From Alphaproteobacteria bacterium (lineage in GTDB: Bacteria > Pseudomonadota > Alphaproteobacteria > Geminicoccales > Geminicoccaceae): a DNA stretch of 64,000 bases. The stretch lies in NCBI GenBank assembly GCA_027045875.1, contig JALUAG010000074.1, positions 1-64,000 on the forward strand, in the 5' to 3' direction. The notes below the pieces were generated by a model. The model was not told the DNA's origin. It was given only the letters and a program-made list of their open reading frames with translations, and searched no databases. The translations under genes and the position numbers were made by a program. This document shows, piece by piece, positions 11,222 through 19,701 of the stretch; within the stretch, counting starts at the first letter, position 1, and the number at the start of each line of letters is the position of its first letter.

Positions 11222-11262
11222 TTTCCGCCGAACGACAGTCCGAGAGAAAGGGGGCGGTAGAC

Positions 11263-12894
11263 ATGGTGGCACTCGGGCGACGCCGGTACGCATTCCCCCT
11301 GCTGTTCGCGGCCCTCGCCCTGGCGGCGGAGGCGGCGGGGGCGGCCGAGGTCCGCGAGCGCGCCCCGGTGGTGGCGGCGACCCTCTATCCCGAGGGTGCC
11401 GAAGTGGTACGCATGCTCCGCCTCGAGCTCGAGCCCGGACGCTACGACGTCGTCATCGAGGGGCTGCCGGAGACCCTCGACCCCGCCGCCATCCGCATCT
11501 CCGTCAAGCCGGGCGATCTCGTCGATCTGCGCGGCTTCACCACCCGCTTGCGGCCGGCCGCCGAATACGTGGGTCCGCGCGAGCGGGAGCTCGAAGCCGA
11601 AATCGAGCGCCTCGCCGACGAGATCCGGCTGCGCGACGACCGCATCCGGGCCGCCCGCATCCAGCTCCGTCTGGTGGAACGCATCGGCGAGGCGGCGGCG
11701 GACCTGGCCACCAAGGAACTGGCCTCGGGGCAGCCCGAGCCCGGCGCCTGGCGCAAGAGCTGGGAAGCGGTGGGCAGCGGTGCCATCGAGATCCTCAAGG
11801 TGATGCGCCAGAACGAGCGCGAGAAGCGGCAGCTCGAAAGGCGGCTCGAGGCCAAGCGACGGGAACTCGAGGAGGCCCGCACCGGCGCCCGGGCGAGCCG
11901 GGAACTGATCCTCGATCTCGAGATCGAGGAGACCGCCACCGTCTCCGTCGAGCTGCGCCACATGCTCGAGCGGGCCGGCTGGTCCACCCTCTACGAGGCG
12001 CGACTGCACAGCCGACGCGGCGAGCTCACCTTCGAGCGGCGGGCACGGGCCTGGCAGAAGACGGGAGAGGACTGGCGCGGCATCGCCCTCAGGCTGGCGA
12101 CCACCCGCCCGCGCCAGAGCGTCTCGCCGCCACGCCTCGATCCCTGGTTCGTCGACATCGTCGAACCGCAGCCGGCGGCCCGCGAGCGCGCCCTCGCCCG
12201 GAAGGTGCCGGAAGGAACCGTCGCCCTCGCGGAGCCGTCCCCGGCGCCGGACATCATGCGCGAGACCGACGAGTTCCATACCGTCTTCACCGTCTCGAAG
12301 CCGGTCGATCTGCTGGCCGACGGCAGCCGGCGGATGGTCACCCTGGCCCGCGACAAGTTCCCGGCCGAGCTGCTGGTGGAGGTGACGCCCAAGATCGACC
12401 CCTCCCCGTATCTGACCGCCAGCTTCCTCTACGACGAACCGGACCCGGTGCTGCCCGGGCCCGTGCGGCTGGTGCGGGACGGCGCCTATGTGGGCGAGAG
12501 CTGGCTCGATTTCGTGGTCCCCGGCGAGAAGGTCCGGCTCGGCTTCGGCCGCGACGACAAGGTGGTGATCGAGCACCGGCTGGTCACCGACTTCAAGTCC
12601 AGCGAGGGGATCGTCGGCCGCTACCGGCGGATCGAGCGGCGCTGGGAAACGGACGTCCGCAACCGCCACAAGCGGGCACTGCCGATCGTGGTCCTCGATC
12701 GGCTGCCGGTGCCCAAGGACGAGCGCATCACGGTGGAGCTCCTCGAGGACGGCACGCCGCCCACCGAACGCGACGTCGACGGTCGCCCCGGCGTGCTGGG
12801 CTGGCGCTACGACTACGAGCCGGGCGAGAAGCGGACCATCCGCTTCGGCTTCGCCGTCACCTTCCCCACCGATCTCGCGGTGGGCGGATTCTAG
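11263..12894 (+). CDS. DUF4139 (MuiA-like) exported protein
   Basis: A 543-residue protein with a signal peptide (basic LGRRR, hydrophobic [13 protein letters not shown], cleavage near residue 28). An N-terminal DUF4140-like beta domain ([14 protein letters not shown]) is followed by charged coiled-coil segments around 105-135 and 180-215. The C-terminal beta-rich DUF4139 domain ends in the family tail [20 protein letters not shown]. The family is named after a mucoidy inhibitor and is otherwise of unknown biochemical function; a periplasmic location is inferred from the signal. AAAGGGGG precedes the ATG. msrA starts 11 bases downstream and may be co-transcribed. Confidence 0.8.
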   Translation: MVALGRRRYAFPLLFAALALAAEAAGAAEVRERAPVVAATLYPEGAEVVRMLRLELEPGRYDVVIEGLPETLDPAAIRISVKPGDLVDLRGFTTRLRPAAEYVGPRERELEAEIERLADEIRLRDDRIRAARIQLRLVERIGEAAADLATKELASGQPEPGAWRKSWEAVGSGAIEILKVMRQNEREKRQLERRLEAKRRELEEARTGARASRELILDLEIEETATVSVELRHMLERAGWSTLYEARLHSRRGELTFERRARAWQKTGEDWRGIALRLATTRPRQSVSPPRLDPWFVDIVEPQPAARERALARKVPEGTVALAEPSPAPDIMRETDEFHTVFTVSKPVDLLADGSRRMVTLARDKFPAELLVEVTPKIDPSPYLTASFLYDEPDPVLPGPVRLVRDGAYVGESWLDFVVPGEKVRLGFGRDDKVVIEHRLVTDFKSSEGIVGRYRRIERRWETDVRNRHKRALPIVVLDRLPVPKDERITVELLEDGTPPTERDVDGRPGVLGWRYDYEPGEKRTIRFGFAVTFPTDLAVGGF

Positions 12895-12905
12895 GCGGGA
12901 CGGCG

Positions 12906-13607
12906 GTGTTCGACCCCCTGCGCATACCTTCCGGGCGGCCGCCGGCAGGCGAACCCGTTCCCGGCAGGCCGGATCCCGCTTTCCGCTTGGCCGAGCGGCA
13001 TCGCGTCAGCGGGCGTCCGCTCCTGCCCCCGTTCCCGGAGCACTGCGCGCGGGCGATGTTCGCCATGGGCTGCTTCTGGGGTGCGGAGCGCCTGTTCTGG
13101 AGCCAACCGGGCGTGTGGGTGACGGCGGTGGGCTACGCGGGCGGTACCACGCCTCATCCCCTCTACGAGGAGGTGTGCTCCGGGCGCACGGGCCACGCCG
13201 AAACGGTGCTGGTGGTGTTCGACCCCGTCGAGGTCTCCTACATGCGGCTGCTGGCGCTGTTCTTCTCGGCCCACGACCCCACCCAGGGCATGCGCCAGGG
13301 CAACGATGTCGGCAGCCAGTACCGGAGCGTCGTCTTCACGGTCGACGAGCGCCAGCGTCGCCTGGCGGAGACCGCGGTCGCGCTCTACGAACGGGCGCTC
13401 CGCGACCACGGGCGTCTGCGGCCGATCACCACCGAGATCCGGCCGGCGGATGCATTCTACTACGCCGAACCGGAACACCAGCAGTATCTGGCCGCCAACC
13501 CGCAGGGCTACTGCGGCCTCGCCGGCACCGGCGTCCCCTTCCCGCTGGTGGAACTCGAGGCGAGGGCCGGGGACGGCGCCGACGCGACGGGTCAGAGTTC
13601 GGGATAA
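12906..13607 (+). CDS. msrA: Peptide-methionine (S)-S-oxide reductase MsrA
   Basis: Repairs oxidised methionine (S-sulfoxide). The 233-residue product carries the catalytic motif GCFWG at 55-59 (Cys56) and the resolving cysteine Cys203 in GYCG, with the family segments [31 protein letters not shown] and [11 protein letters not shown]. It resembles the long E. coli-type MsrA, which supports the GTG start at 12906: the extension ([20 protein letters not shown]) parallels the E. coli N-terminus. Eleven bases separate it from the upstream DUF4139 gene. Its last 16 bases overlap a small convergent gene. Confidence 0.93.
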   Translation: MFDPLRIPSGRPPAGEPVPGRPDPAFRLAERHRVSGRPLLPPFPEHCARAMFAMGCFWGAERLFWSQPGVWVTAVGYAGGTTPHPLYEEVCSGRTGHAETVLVVFDPVEVSYMRLLALFFSAHDPTQGMRQGNDVGSQYRSVVFTVDERQRRLAETAVALYERALRDHGRLRPITTEIRPADAFYYAEPEHQQYLAANPQGYCGLAGTGVPFPLVELEARAGDGADATGQSSG

Positions 13608-13675
13608 TAGAGTTTCGTCACGATCAGCGCCGTGACCACGGCACCGATCACGGCCCATGCCGCCCATCCCCACAT
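13592..13675 (-). CDS. 27-residue single-span membrane protein
   Basis: A very short open frame encoding [19 protein letters not shown] followed by TKLYYPEL: a Trp-rich start, one hydrophobic span of about 17 residues and a short polar tail. GCGGAGG lies 5 bases before the ATG, an almost ideal ribosome binding site, which is the main reason to believe it. It overlaps the 3' end of msrA by 16 bases on the opposite strand. I recognise no family and assign no function. The alternative is a chance frame. Confidence 0.5.
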   Translation of the reverse strand: MWGWAAWAVIGAVVTALIVTKLYYPEL

Positions 13676-13885
13676 GTCGGCCTCCGCGGATCGCTCGACC
13701 CCTTGCATACCATGGACGACGCCGCCGGGGGAAGCGCGGCAACGCCGGACACCCGAAGGCGCGAGCCGGGCGCAAGGGGGCGAATTGCCGCACTGCGTGC
13801 AAGGAAGGGCTGGCGTTTCACCTCTCACGAGACTACATAATAAATCGCATGCGTCTCGGAGGCGCACGTCTGGGGGGATGTACGA

Positions 13886-14332
13886 ATGCTCACGACCTTG
13901 GAACGGAACCGGGCACGCGAGGGCTTCGAGCTGTTCCCTCACGAAGCCGATATCGGTCTGCGCGGCTGGGGACCGAGCATGGAGAAGGCGTTCGAGGAGA
14001 TCGCGCTGGCCCTCACCTCGGCCATCACCGATCCGCGTCACGTCGAGCCGCGCGAGCCGGTCAGCATCCGCTGCGAGGCGACGGACGACCAGCTCCTTCT
14101 CGTCGACTGGCTGAACGCGTTGATCTACGAGATGGCCACATTGCGCATGCTGTTCAGCCGCTTCACCGTCCACATCGAGGACGGCGTGCTGCAGGCCACC
14201 GCCTGGGGCGAGCCGCTCGATACCGAGCGCCATGCGCCCGCGGTGGAACCCAAAGGTGCCACCTTCACCGGCCTCCGTGTCGAGAAGGAGCGCGACGGCC
14301 GCTGGCTGGCCCAGTGCGTGGTGGACGTCTAG
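13886..14332 (+). CDS. Archease (RtcB cofactor)
   Basis: Archease activates the RNA ligase RtcB by promoting its guanylylation and allowing multiple turnovers. The 148-residue protein has the family's N-terminal acidic motif HEADIGLRGWG (His19-Asp22), a central DWLNALIYE helix and a C-terminus ending in VVDV, where the family has its second acidic site. rtcB follows after 22 bases on the same strand, a strong functional link. GGGGGGA precedes the ATG. The upstream gap 13676-13885 contains an A/T-rich patch, ACATAATAAAT at about 13835-13845, that looks like a -10 region with no convincing -35. Confidence 0.92.
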   Translation: MLTTLERNRAREGFELFPHEADIGLRGWGPSMEKAFEEIALALTSAITDPRHVEPREPVSIRCEATDDQLLLVDWLNALIYEMATLRMLFSRFTVHIEDGVLQATAWGEPLDTERHAPAVEPKGATFTGLRVEKERDGRWLAQCVVDV

Positions 14333-14354
14333 ACCGACCTCCAAAGGCCGGAGC

Positions 14355-15785
14355 ATGGATCCGGAGAGCCTGACGAGGATCGACGACAACTGCTGGAAGA
14401 TCGAGCCTCGGGGGCGGATGCGGGTGCCGGCGATGGTCTTCGCCGACCGCGCGCTGCTGGCGGCGATGGACGAGAAGGTGCGGGAGCAGCTCTGCAACGT
14501 GGCCTGCCTGCCGGGCATCGTCGAAGCCGCCTACGCCATGCCCGACGCGCATTGGGGCTACGGCTTTCCGATCGGCGGTGTCGCCGCCTTCGATCCCGAG
14601 GAGGGCGGCGTGGTCTCCGCGGGCGGCGTCGGGTTCGACATCTCCTGCGGCGTGCGCACGATGCTCACCGGTCTGCGGCGCGAGGACATCGAGCCCGTCA
14701 AGGACCGGCTCGCCGATGCGCTCTTCGCGACCGTCCCCGCGGGCCTCGGACGGCACGGCGAGATCCGCCTCTCCGATCGCGAACTCGAGGCGATGCTGGC
14801 CGGCGGTGCCGTCTGGGCGGTGGCGCGGGGCTGGGGCAGGCCCGAGGATCTTGAGCGGATCGAGGAAGGCGGCCGCGCCGCGGGGGCCGATCCGGAGGCG
14901 GTGTCCTTCCGGGCCCGGGAACGCCAGCGGGCGGAGATGGGCACTCTCGGTTCCGGCAACCACTATCTCGAGGTGCAGGAAGTGGCGGAGATCGCCGACG
15001 AGGAGACGGCGCGCGGCTACGGTCTCCTGCGCGGCGAGGTGGTGGTCACCATCCATTGCGGGTCGCGCGGCCTCGGCCACCAGATCGGCACCGAATTTCT
15101 GCGCGAGATGGTGGTCGCGGCATCTGCTGCGGGCATCGCCCTGCCGGATCGCGAGCTCGCCTGCGCTCCCGTCCGTTCGGCGGTGGGCCAGCGCTATCTC
15201 GGGGCGATGCGGGCCGCGATCAATTGTGCGCTTGCCAATCGCCAGATCATCGGCCATCTCGCCCGGCAGGTGTTCGAACGCTTCTTTCCCGGCAGGCCGC
15301 TGCGGCTGCTCTACGACGTCTCGCACAACACCTGCAAAGAGGAACGCCATCCCGTGGGCGACCGTCGGCTCGATCTCTTCGTGCACCGCAAGGGGGCGAC
15401 GCGCGCCCTGCCACCGGGCGATCCGGCGCTGCCCGAAGCGCTGCGGCCCTTCGGCCAGCCGGTGCTGATCGGCGGCAGCATGGGGACCGGCTCCTGGATC
15501 CTGGCCGGCACCCGCCCCGACGGCCCGCGCGCCTTCGCCTCGGCGATCCACGGCGCCGGCCGGGCACTCAGCCGCCATCAGGCCAGGAAACGCTGGCGGG
15601 GCGAGGAGATCGTCGCCCGGCTGGCCCGCGAAGGGGTGCTCGTGCGCAGCGTGTCGATGCGGGGCGTCGCCGAGGAAGCGCCCGATGCCTACAAGGACAT
15701 CGACGCGGTGGTGAACGCGGCCCACCGGGCCGGACTGGCCCGCAAGGTCGCCCGCCTCAGGCCGCTGATCGTGATCAAGGGATGA
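14355..15785 (+). CDS. rtcB: RNA-splicing ligase RtcB
   Basis: Joins RNA 2',3'-cyclic-phosphate (or 3'-phosphate) ends to 5'-OH ends using GTP and Mn2+. The 476-residue product keeps the full active site: Cys98 in DISCGVR, His203 in GNHYLE, His234 in HCGSRG, His324 in DVSHNTCKEE, and His399 in AIHGAGRALSR, the histidine that is guanylylated. Asp95 completes the metal site. The order archease-rtcB-HPF-CSD with gaps of 22 and 20 bases suggests a single RNA-repair/ribosome-stress operon. The gene appears complete, with no damage to any key residue. Confidence 0.96.
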   Translation: MDPESLTRIDDNCWKIEPRGRMRVPAMVFADRALLAAMDEKVREQLCNVACLPGIVEAAYAMPDAHWGYGFPIGGVAAFDPEEGGVVSAGGVGFDISCGVRTMLTGLRREDIEPVKDRLADALFATVPAGLGRHGEIRLSDRELEAMLAGGAVWAVARGWGRPEDLERIEEGGRAAGADPEAVSFRARERQRAEMGTLGSGNHYLEVQEVAEIADEETARGYGLLRGEVVVTIHCGSRGLGHQIGTEFLREMVVAASAAGIALPDRELACAPVRSAVGQRYLGAMRAAINCALANRQIIGHLARQVFERFFPGRPLRLLYDVSHNTCKEERHPVGDRRLDLFVHRKGATRALPPGDPALPEALRPFGQPVLIGGSMGTGSWILAGTRPDGPRAFASAIHGAGRALSRHQARKRWRGEEIVARLAREGVLVRSVSMRGVAEEAPDAYKDIDAVVNAAHRAGLARKVARLRPLIVIKG

Positions 15786-15805
15786 CTCCAGCGACGGGGA
15801 AGATC

Positions 15806-16360
15806 ATGGACAAGCCTCTCGAGATCCGTTTCCACGACGTTCCGCACTCCGACTTCATCGAGGCACGGATCCGCGAGAAGGTCGACGAGCTCGAGAAATA
15901 CTTCGATCACATTTCCAGCGTACGGGTGGTGGTCGACAAGGAAAGCAAGCGGCACAACAAGGGCAACGCCTACCGCATTCGCCTGTTCATCCACGTCCCG
16001 GGCAAGGAGATCGTGATCAACCACAACCAGCGGGCCGATCCGGCGCGCGAGGACTTCCGCTTCGCCCTGCGCGAGGCCTTCGATGCCGCCTTCCGCGAGC
16101 TCAAGGAACACAAGCAGAAGCTCCGCGGTGAGGTAAAGCAGCACGTCGAACCGCCCCAGGGCCGGGTGATCAAGCTGTTCAAGGACCAGGGCTACGGCTT
16201 CATCGAGCTCAACGACGGGCAGGAGATCTACTTCCATCGCAACGCCGTGGTGAACGGCGATTTCGACAGGCTTGAGGTGGGGGCCAGGGTGCGCGTCCAC
16301 GTGGCCGAGAACGAGAGCCCCTTCGGCCCCCAGGCCAGTACCGTGCACCTGCTGTCCTGA
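15806..16360 (+). CDS. HPF/RaiA ribosome-associated protein fused to a cold-shock domain
   Basis: A 184-residue two-domain protein. Residues 1-105 match the HPF/RaiA ribosome-hibernation fold (MDKPLEIRFHDVPHSD start, basic NHNQRADPAREDFRFALREAF). Residues 118-184 are a cold-shock domain with RNP1-like YGFIEL and RNP2-like IYFHR. HPF proteins bind the 30S A/P site in resting cells; the cold-shock domain, which replaces the dimerising tail of long HPFs, should bind single-stranded RNA. The ATG at 15806 follows GGGGAAG and is preferred over ATG 15782, which overlaps the rtcB stop. The position downstream of rtcB suggests coordinated handling of damaged or idle ribosomes. Confidence 0.88.
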   Translation: MDKPLEIRFHDVPHSDFIEARIREKVDELEKYFDHISSVRVVVDKESKRHNKGNAYRIRLFIHVPGKEIVINHNQRADPAREDFRFALREAFDAAFRELKEHKQKLRGEVKQHVEPPQGRVIKLFKDQGYGFIELNDGQEIYFHRNAVVNGDFDRLEVGARVRVHVAENESPFGPQASTVHLLS

Positions 16361-16382
16361 GGACGGCGTCCGGAGAGGGATC

Positions 16383-18098
16383 TTGGGCCGGGTGACGGCG
16401 GCGGAGCTGCGGCGGCGGGTCGATCAGGCCCTGGGCCGGGAACCCGCGGATCTGGTGATCCGCGACTGCCGTCTTCTGGATACCGCCACGGGCGCGATCC
16501 GCCGCTGCGACATCGCCGTCTGCGGCGAGGTGGTGGTAGCCCTCGGGGAGGGGCTGTCGGGCCGGCGGGTGATCGAGGCCCGGGGCCGGTTCGCGGTGCC
16601 GGGCTTCATCGACACCCATGTCCATGTCGAGAGCTCGATGGTCACCCCCGACGCCTTCGAACGGGGCGTGCTGCCGCGGGGAACCACCACCGCCGTCTGC
16701 GATCCCCACGAGATCGCCAACGTGATCGGCGCTGAGGGCATCCGCTACTTTCAGCGGGCCTCGGAGAGCCTGCACATGCGCCTCCACGTCAACCTCAGCT
16801 CCTGCGTGCCGGCCACCGAGCTCGAGACCGCGGGAGCGCGCCTCGAGGTCGGGGACCTCGTGGAGCTCGCCGAGCACCCTTCGGTGCTGGGGCTCGCCGA
16901 GGTCATGAACTTCCCGGGCCTGCTGGCCGGCGACGAGGCCCTGCTGGCCAAGGTCGCGGCCTTCGCCGACCGCCATCTCGACGGCCACGCCCCGCTGCTG
17001 CGGGGCCGCGCGCTCGACGCCTATCTCGCCACCGGTATCCGCACCGATCACGAGGCGACGGGCCTCGAGGAGGGGCGCGAGAAGCTCGAAAAGGGCATGC
17101 ATCTGCTCCTGCGCGAGGGATCGATCGCCAGGAATGTGCGCGATCTCGCGCCGCTGATCGACGAGCGGACCTGGATGCGGCTCGCCTTCTGCACGGACGA
17201 CCGCAACCCCCTCGAGATCCGCCACGAGGGGCATATCGACCATGCGCTGCGCGTCGCCATCGAGGCGGGCGCGCCGCCGGTGGCCGCCTACCGCGCCGCC
17301 ACCCTCGGCGCCGCCCTCGCCTTCGGCCTGCGCGACCGAGGCGTCGTCGCTCCGGGCTATCGGGCCGACATCCTGCTGCTCGAGGATCTCGAGACGGTAG
17401 CCGTCTCCGACGTGCTGTGCGGCGGCCTGCCGGTGGCCGATCTCCTCTCGGCGACGCGCGCGCATCCCGACCCCGTGGGCTACGGCTCGGTGCACCGACA
17501 GCCGGTGACGGCGGCCGACTTCGAGATCCCCACCGACGGGCCGACGATGCCGGTGATCGGCGCTCTGCCCTTCTCCCTGCTGACCGAGCACCGGACCATG
17601 GAGCTGCCGCTCGTGAACGGGCGTCTGCACGCCGATCCCGAGTGCGGCGTGCACAAGCTCTGCGTGCTCGAGCGGCACGGCCGCAACGGCAACATCGGTC
17701 GCGGCTTCGTCCACGGCTTCGGCCCCCTGCGGGGCGCCATCGCCAGCAGCATCGGCCACGACAGCCACAACCTCATCGTGCTGGGCTCCGACGACGCCGA
17801 CATGGCCCTCGCGGTCAACCGGCTCATCGAGCTGCAGGGGGGTGCCGCCGTGGTCGCCGACGGGCGGGTCCTGGCCGAGCTGCCGCTGCCGGTGGCCGGG
17901 CTCATGTCGGACCGCGGGCTCGACTTCGTGGCGGCGCGGCTCACCGAACTGCGGACGGCGGCGAAGGCGATCGGCTGCACCCTCGAAGAGCCGCTCCTGC
18001 AGCTCGCCTTCCTGCCGCTTCCCGTGATCCCCCACCTCAAGCTCACCGACATGGGCTACGTGGCGGCCGGTCCCGACGGGCTGCGGCTGCTCGCCTGA
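16383..18098 (+). CDS. ade: Adenine deaminase
   Basis: An amidohydrolase converting adenine to hypoxanthine and ammonia for purine salvage. The 571-residue product (E. coli Ade is 588) has the metal-binding entry GFIDTHVHVESSM (His79, His81), the family signatures LPRGTTTAVCDPHEIANV and DDRNPLEI, the SSIGHDSHNL segment and the C-terminal IPHLKLTDMGYV. The start is taken at TTG 16383, 3 bases after GAGAGGGA; a GTG at 16392 is the alternative. It lies 22 bases after the HPF-CSD gene and may be in that transcript, although purine salvage has no obvious tie to RNA ligation. Confidence 0.9.
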   Translation: MGRVTAAELRRRVDQALGREPADLVIRDCRLLDTATGAIRRCDIAVCGEVVVALGEGLSGRRVIEARGRFAVPGFIDTHVHVESSMVTPDAFERGVLPRGTTTAVCDPHEIANVIGAEGIRYFQRASESLHMRLHVNLSSCVPATELETAGARLEVGDLVELAEHPSVLGLAEVMNFPGLLAGDEALLAKVAAFADRHLDGHAPLLRGRALDAYLATGIRTDHEATGLEEGREKLEKGMHLLLREGSIARNVRDLAPLIDERTWMRLAFCTDDRNPLEIRHEGHIDHALRVAIEAGAPPVAAYRAATLGAALAFGLRDRGVVAPGYRADILLLEDLETVAVSDVLCGGLPVADLLSATRAHPDPVGYGSVHRQPVTAADFEIPTDGPTMPVIGALPFSLLTEHRTMELPLVNGRLHADPECGVHKLCVLERHGRNGNIGRGFVHGFGPLRGAIASSIGHDSHNLIVLGSDDADMALAVNRLIELQGGAAVVADGRVLAELPLPVAGLMSDRGLDFVAARLTELRTAAKAIGCTLEEPLLQLAFLPLPVIPHLKLTDMGYVAAGPDGLRLLA

Positions 18099-18178
18099 CC
18101 GGCGGGGGACGCGGCCCGTGACAGGGCCGTGAGCGATCGGCTATCACCCTGCCGCGACCGACCGGCGAGGATGCGGAG

Positions 18179-19189
18179 ATGAGCGGCTGGCATTTCACCA
18201 CCGGGACGGGGCAGATCGGGCCCCTCGCCACCGAGGATGCGCGGCGCTTCGCGCGCAGCCATCCGGAGGCCCTCTGCTGGCGTCCGGGGTTCTCGGAGTG
18301 GCAGCCGGTGGCCGAGGTGCCCGAGCTGCTGCAGAGCCGGGCGCCGGACATCTGGACCGCCCCGCCACCGCCACGCGCGCGGGTCCGCCGCGCTCGCGGC
18401 GCCGACGAGATCGACTACAGGCTCTACGGCACCGACATGCAGTTCGTGGAGATCGAGCTCGATCCGGGCGAGAGCGCGGTCGCCGAGGCGGGAGCCATGA
18501 TGTACAAGGACGCGGTGGTGGAGATGCACACCGTGTTCGGCGACGGCTCGGCGCAGGAAGCGGGCTTCCTCGACCGGCTGGTGGGTGCCGGCAAGCGGCT
18601 GATCACCGGCGAGAGCCTGTTCACCACCGTGTTCACCCATGCGGGCTCGAGCGGCAAGGCCCATGTCGCCTTCGGCGCTCCCTATCCGGGCACCATCCTG
18701 CCCATCAAGCTCGCCGACTTCGGCGGCCGGCTGATCTGTCAGAAGGACAGCTTCCTCTGCGCCGCCAAGGGGGTGTCCATCGGCATCCACTTCCAGCGCC
18801 GCATCCTCACCGGCCTGTTCGGCGGCGAGGGCTTCATCATGCAGAAGCTCGAGGGGGACGGCTGGGTGTTCGTCCACGCCGGCGGCACCCTCTACGAGCG
18901 GGAGCTCGCAGACGGCGAGGTACTGCACGTCGACACCGGCTGCCTCGCCGCGCTCACCGAGACCGTCGACTACGACATCGAGCAGGTGGGCGGCATCAAG
19001 AGCATGCTGTTCGGGGGCGAGGGGCTGTTCCTCGCCCGGCTGCGGGGGCCCGGTCACGTCTGGCTGCAGAGCCTTCCCTTCTCGCGGCTCGCCGGCCGGA
19101 TGCTGAGCGCCGCCGTCAGACCCGGCGGCAAGGGCGAGGGTTCGGTGCTGGGCTCTCTCGGCGATCTGTTCGGCGACAGTCGACGGTGA
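18179..19189 (+). CDS. GYF_2-AIM24 (TIGR00266 family) protein
   Basis: A 336-residue protein with two parts. Residues about 3-55 (WHFTTGTGQIGPLATEDARR) form a GYF_2-type domain, usually a peptide-binding module in bacterial proteins. Residues about 80-320 are an AIM24/TIGR00266 beta-helix-like domain (Gly-rich, GESLFTTVFTHAGSSGKAHVAFGAPYPG). AIM24 relatives are of unclear biochemical function; the mitochondrial member is linked to cristae organisation. No signal peptide is seen. It opens a run of overlapping genes: its stop overlaps the GTG of the next gene (GTGA). Eighty bases separate it from ade, enough for a promoter, though I could not define one. Confidence 0.8.
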   Translation: MSGWHFTTGTGQIGPLATEDARRFARSHPEALCWRPGFSEWQPVAEVPELLQSRAPDIWTAPPPPRARVRRARGADEIDYRLYGTDMQFVEIELDPGESAVAEAGAMMYKDAVVEMHTVFGDGSAQEAGFLDRLVGAGKRLITGESLFTTVFTHAGSSGKAHVAFGAPYPGTILPIKLADFGGRLICQKDSFLCAAKGVSIGIHFQRRILTGLFGGEGFIMQKLEGDGWVFVHAGGTLYERELADGEVLHVDTGCLAALTETVDYDIEQVGGIKSMLFGGEGLFLARLRGPGHVWLQSLPFSRLAGRMLSAAVRPGGKGEGSVLGSLGDLFGDSRR

Positions 19190-19701
19190 GCGGGCGACGG
19201 CCGGTACGCGTGCGGGAGGCCGCCCCCGAGGACGAGGAGGCGCTCACCGCCATGGTCGCGGCTCTCCAGGAACACGAACGGCGCCTCGCGCCCTGGCTGC
19301 GTCCCGGCCGCGAGATGGCGGAGCGGCATCTCGCCCATCTGCGGCGGCGGGCCGAGGAACGGGAGGGGCGGATCTTCGTCGCCACCGCCGAGGACCCCGC
19401 TCTCGGCACCACGCTCCTGGGGTTCGTCGCCTGCCATGTCGAGGAGGAGGTCCAGACCGAGGTCGAGCCCGGGTCCCGCCGCTACGGCTGGATCGCCGAG
19501 CTCTACGTGGTGCCGGAGGCGCGTCGCCGCGGCATCGCCCGCATCCTCGTGGAACGCGCCTGTACCCATTTCGCCCGCCGCGGCATCGCCCGCGTCGACG
19601 TCGCCTATCTCGACGCCAACCGCGAGGCCCACGAGACCTACCTGCAGCTCGGTTTCACCCCCCACTACCGCATCGTCAGCCGGAGGCTCGAACGGCGGTG
19701 A
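19186..19701 (+). CDS. GNAT-family N-acetyltransferase
   Basis: A 171-residue single-domain GNAT protein. The acetyl-CoA motif A is IAELYVVPEARRRGIARILVE, with R-R-R-G-I-A matching the Q/RxxGxG/A loop, followed by motif B around DVAYLDANREAHETYLQLGF. It has no further domain that would reveal the acceptor. It starts at GTG 19186, overlapping the stop of the AIM24-like gene, and its own stop overlaps the GTG of the CoA-transferase gene, so it is translationally coupled on both sides. Confidence 0.85.
   Translation: MSGRRPVRVREAAPEDEEALTAMVAALQEHERRLAPWLRPGREMAERHLAHLRRRAEEREGRIFVATAEDPALGTTLLGFVACHVEEEVQTEVEPGSRRYGWIAELYVVPEARRRGIARILVERACTHFARRGIARVDVAYLDANREAHETYLQLGFTPHYRIVSRRLERR

Noticed and set aside
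13681-13885. tRNA or small RNA gene between the tiny membrane gene and archease
   Set aside because: No cloverleaf, CCA end or strong terminator could be drawn; only an A/T-rich -10-like patch is present.
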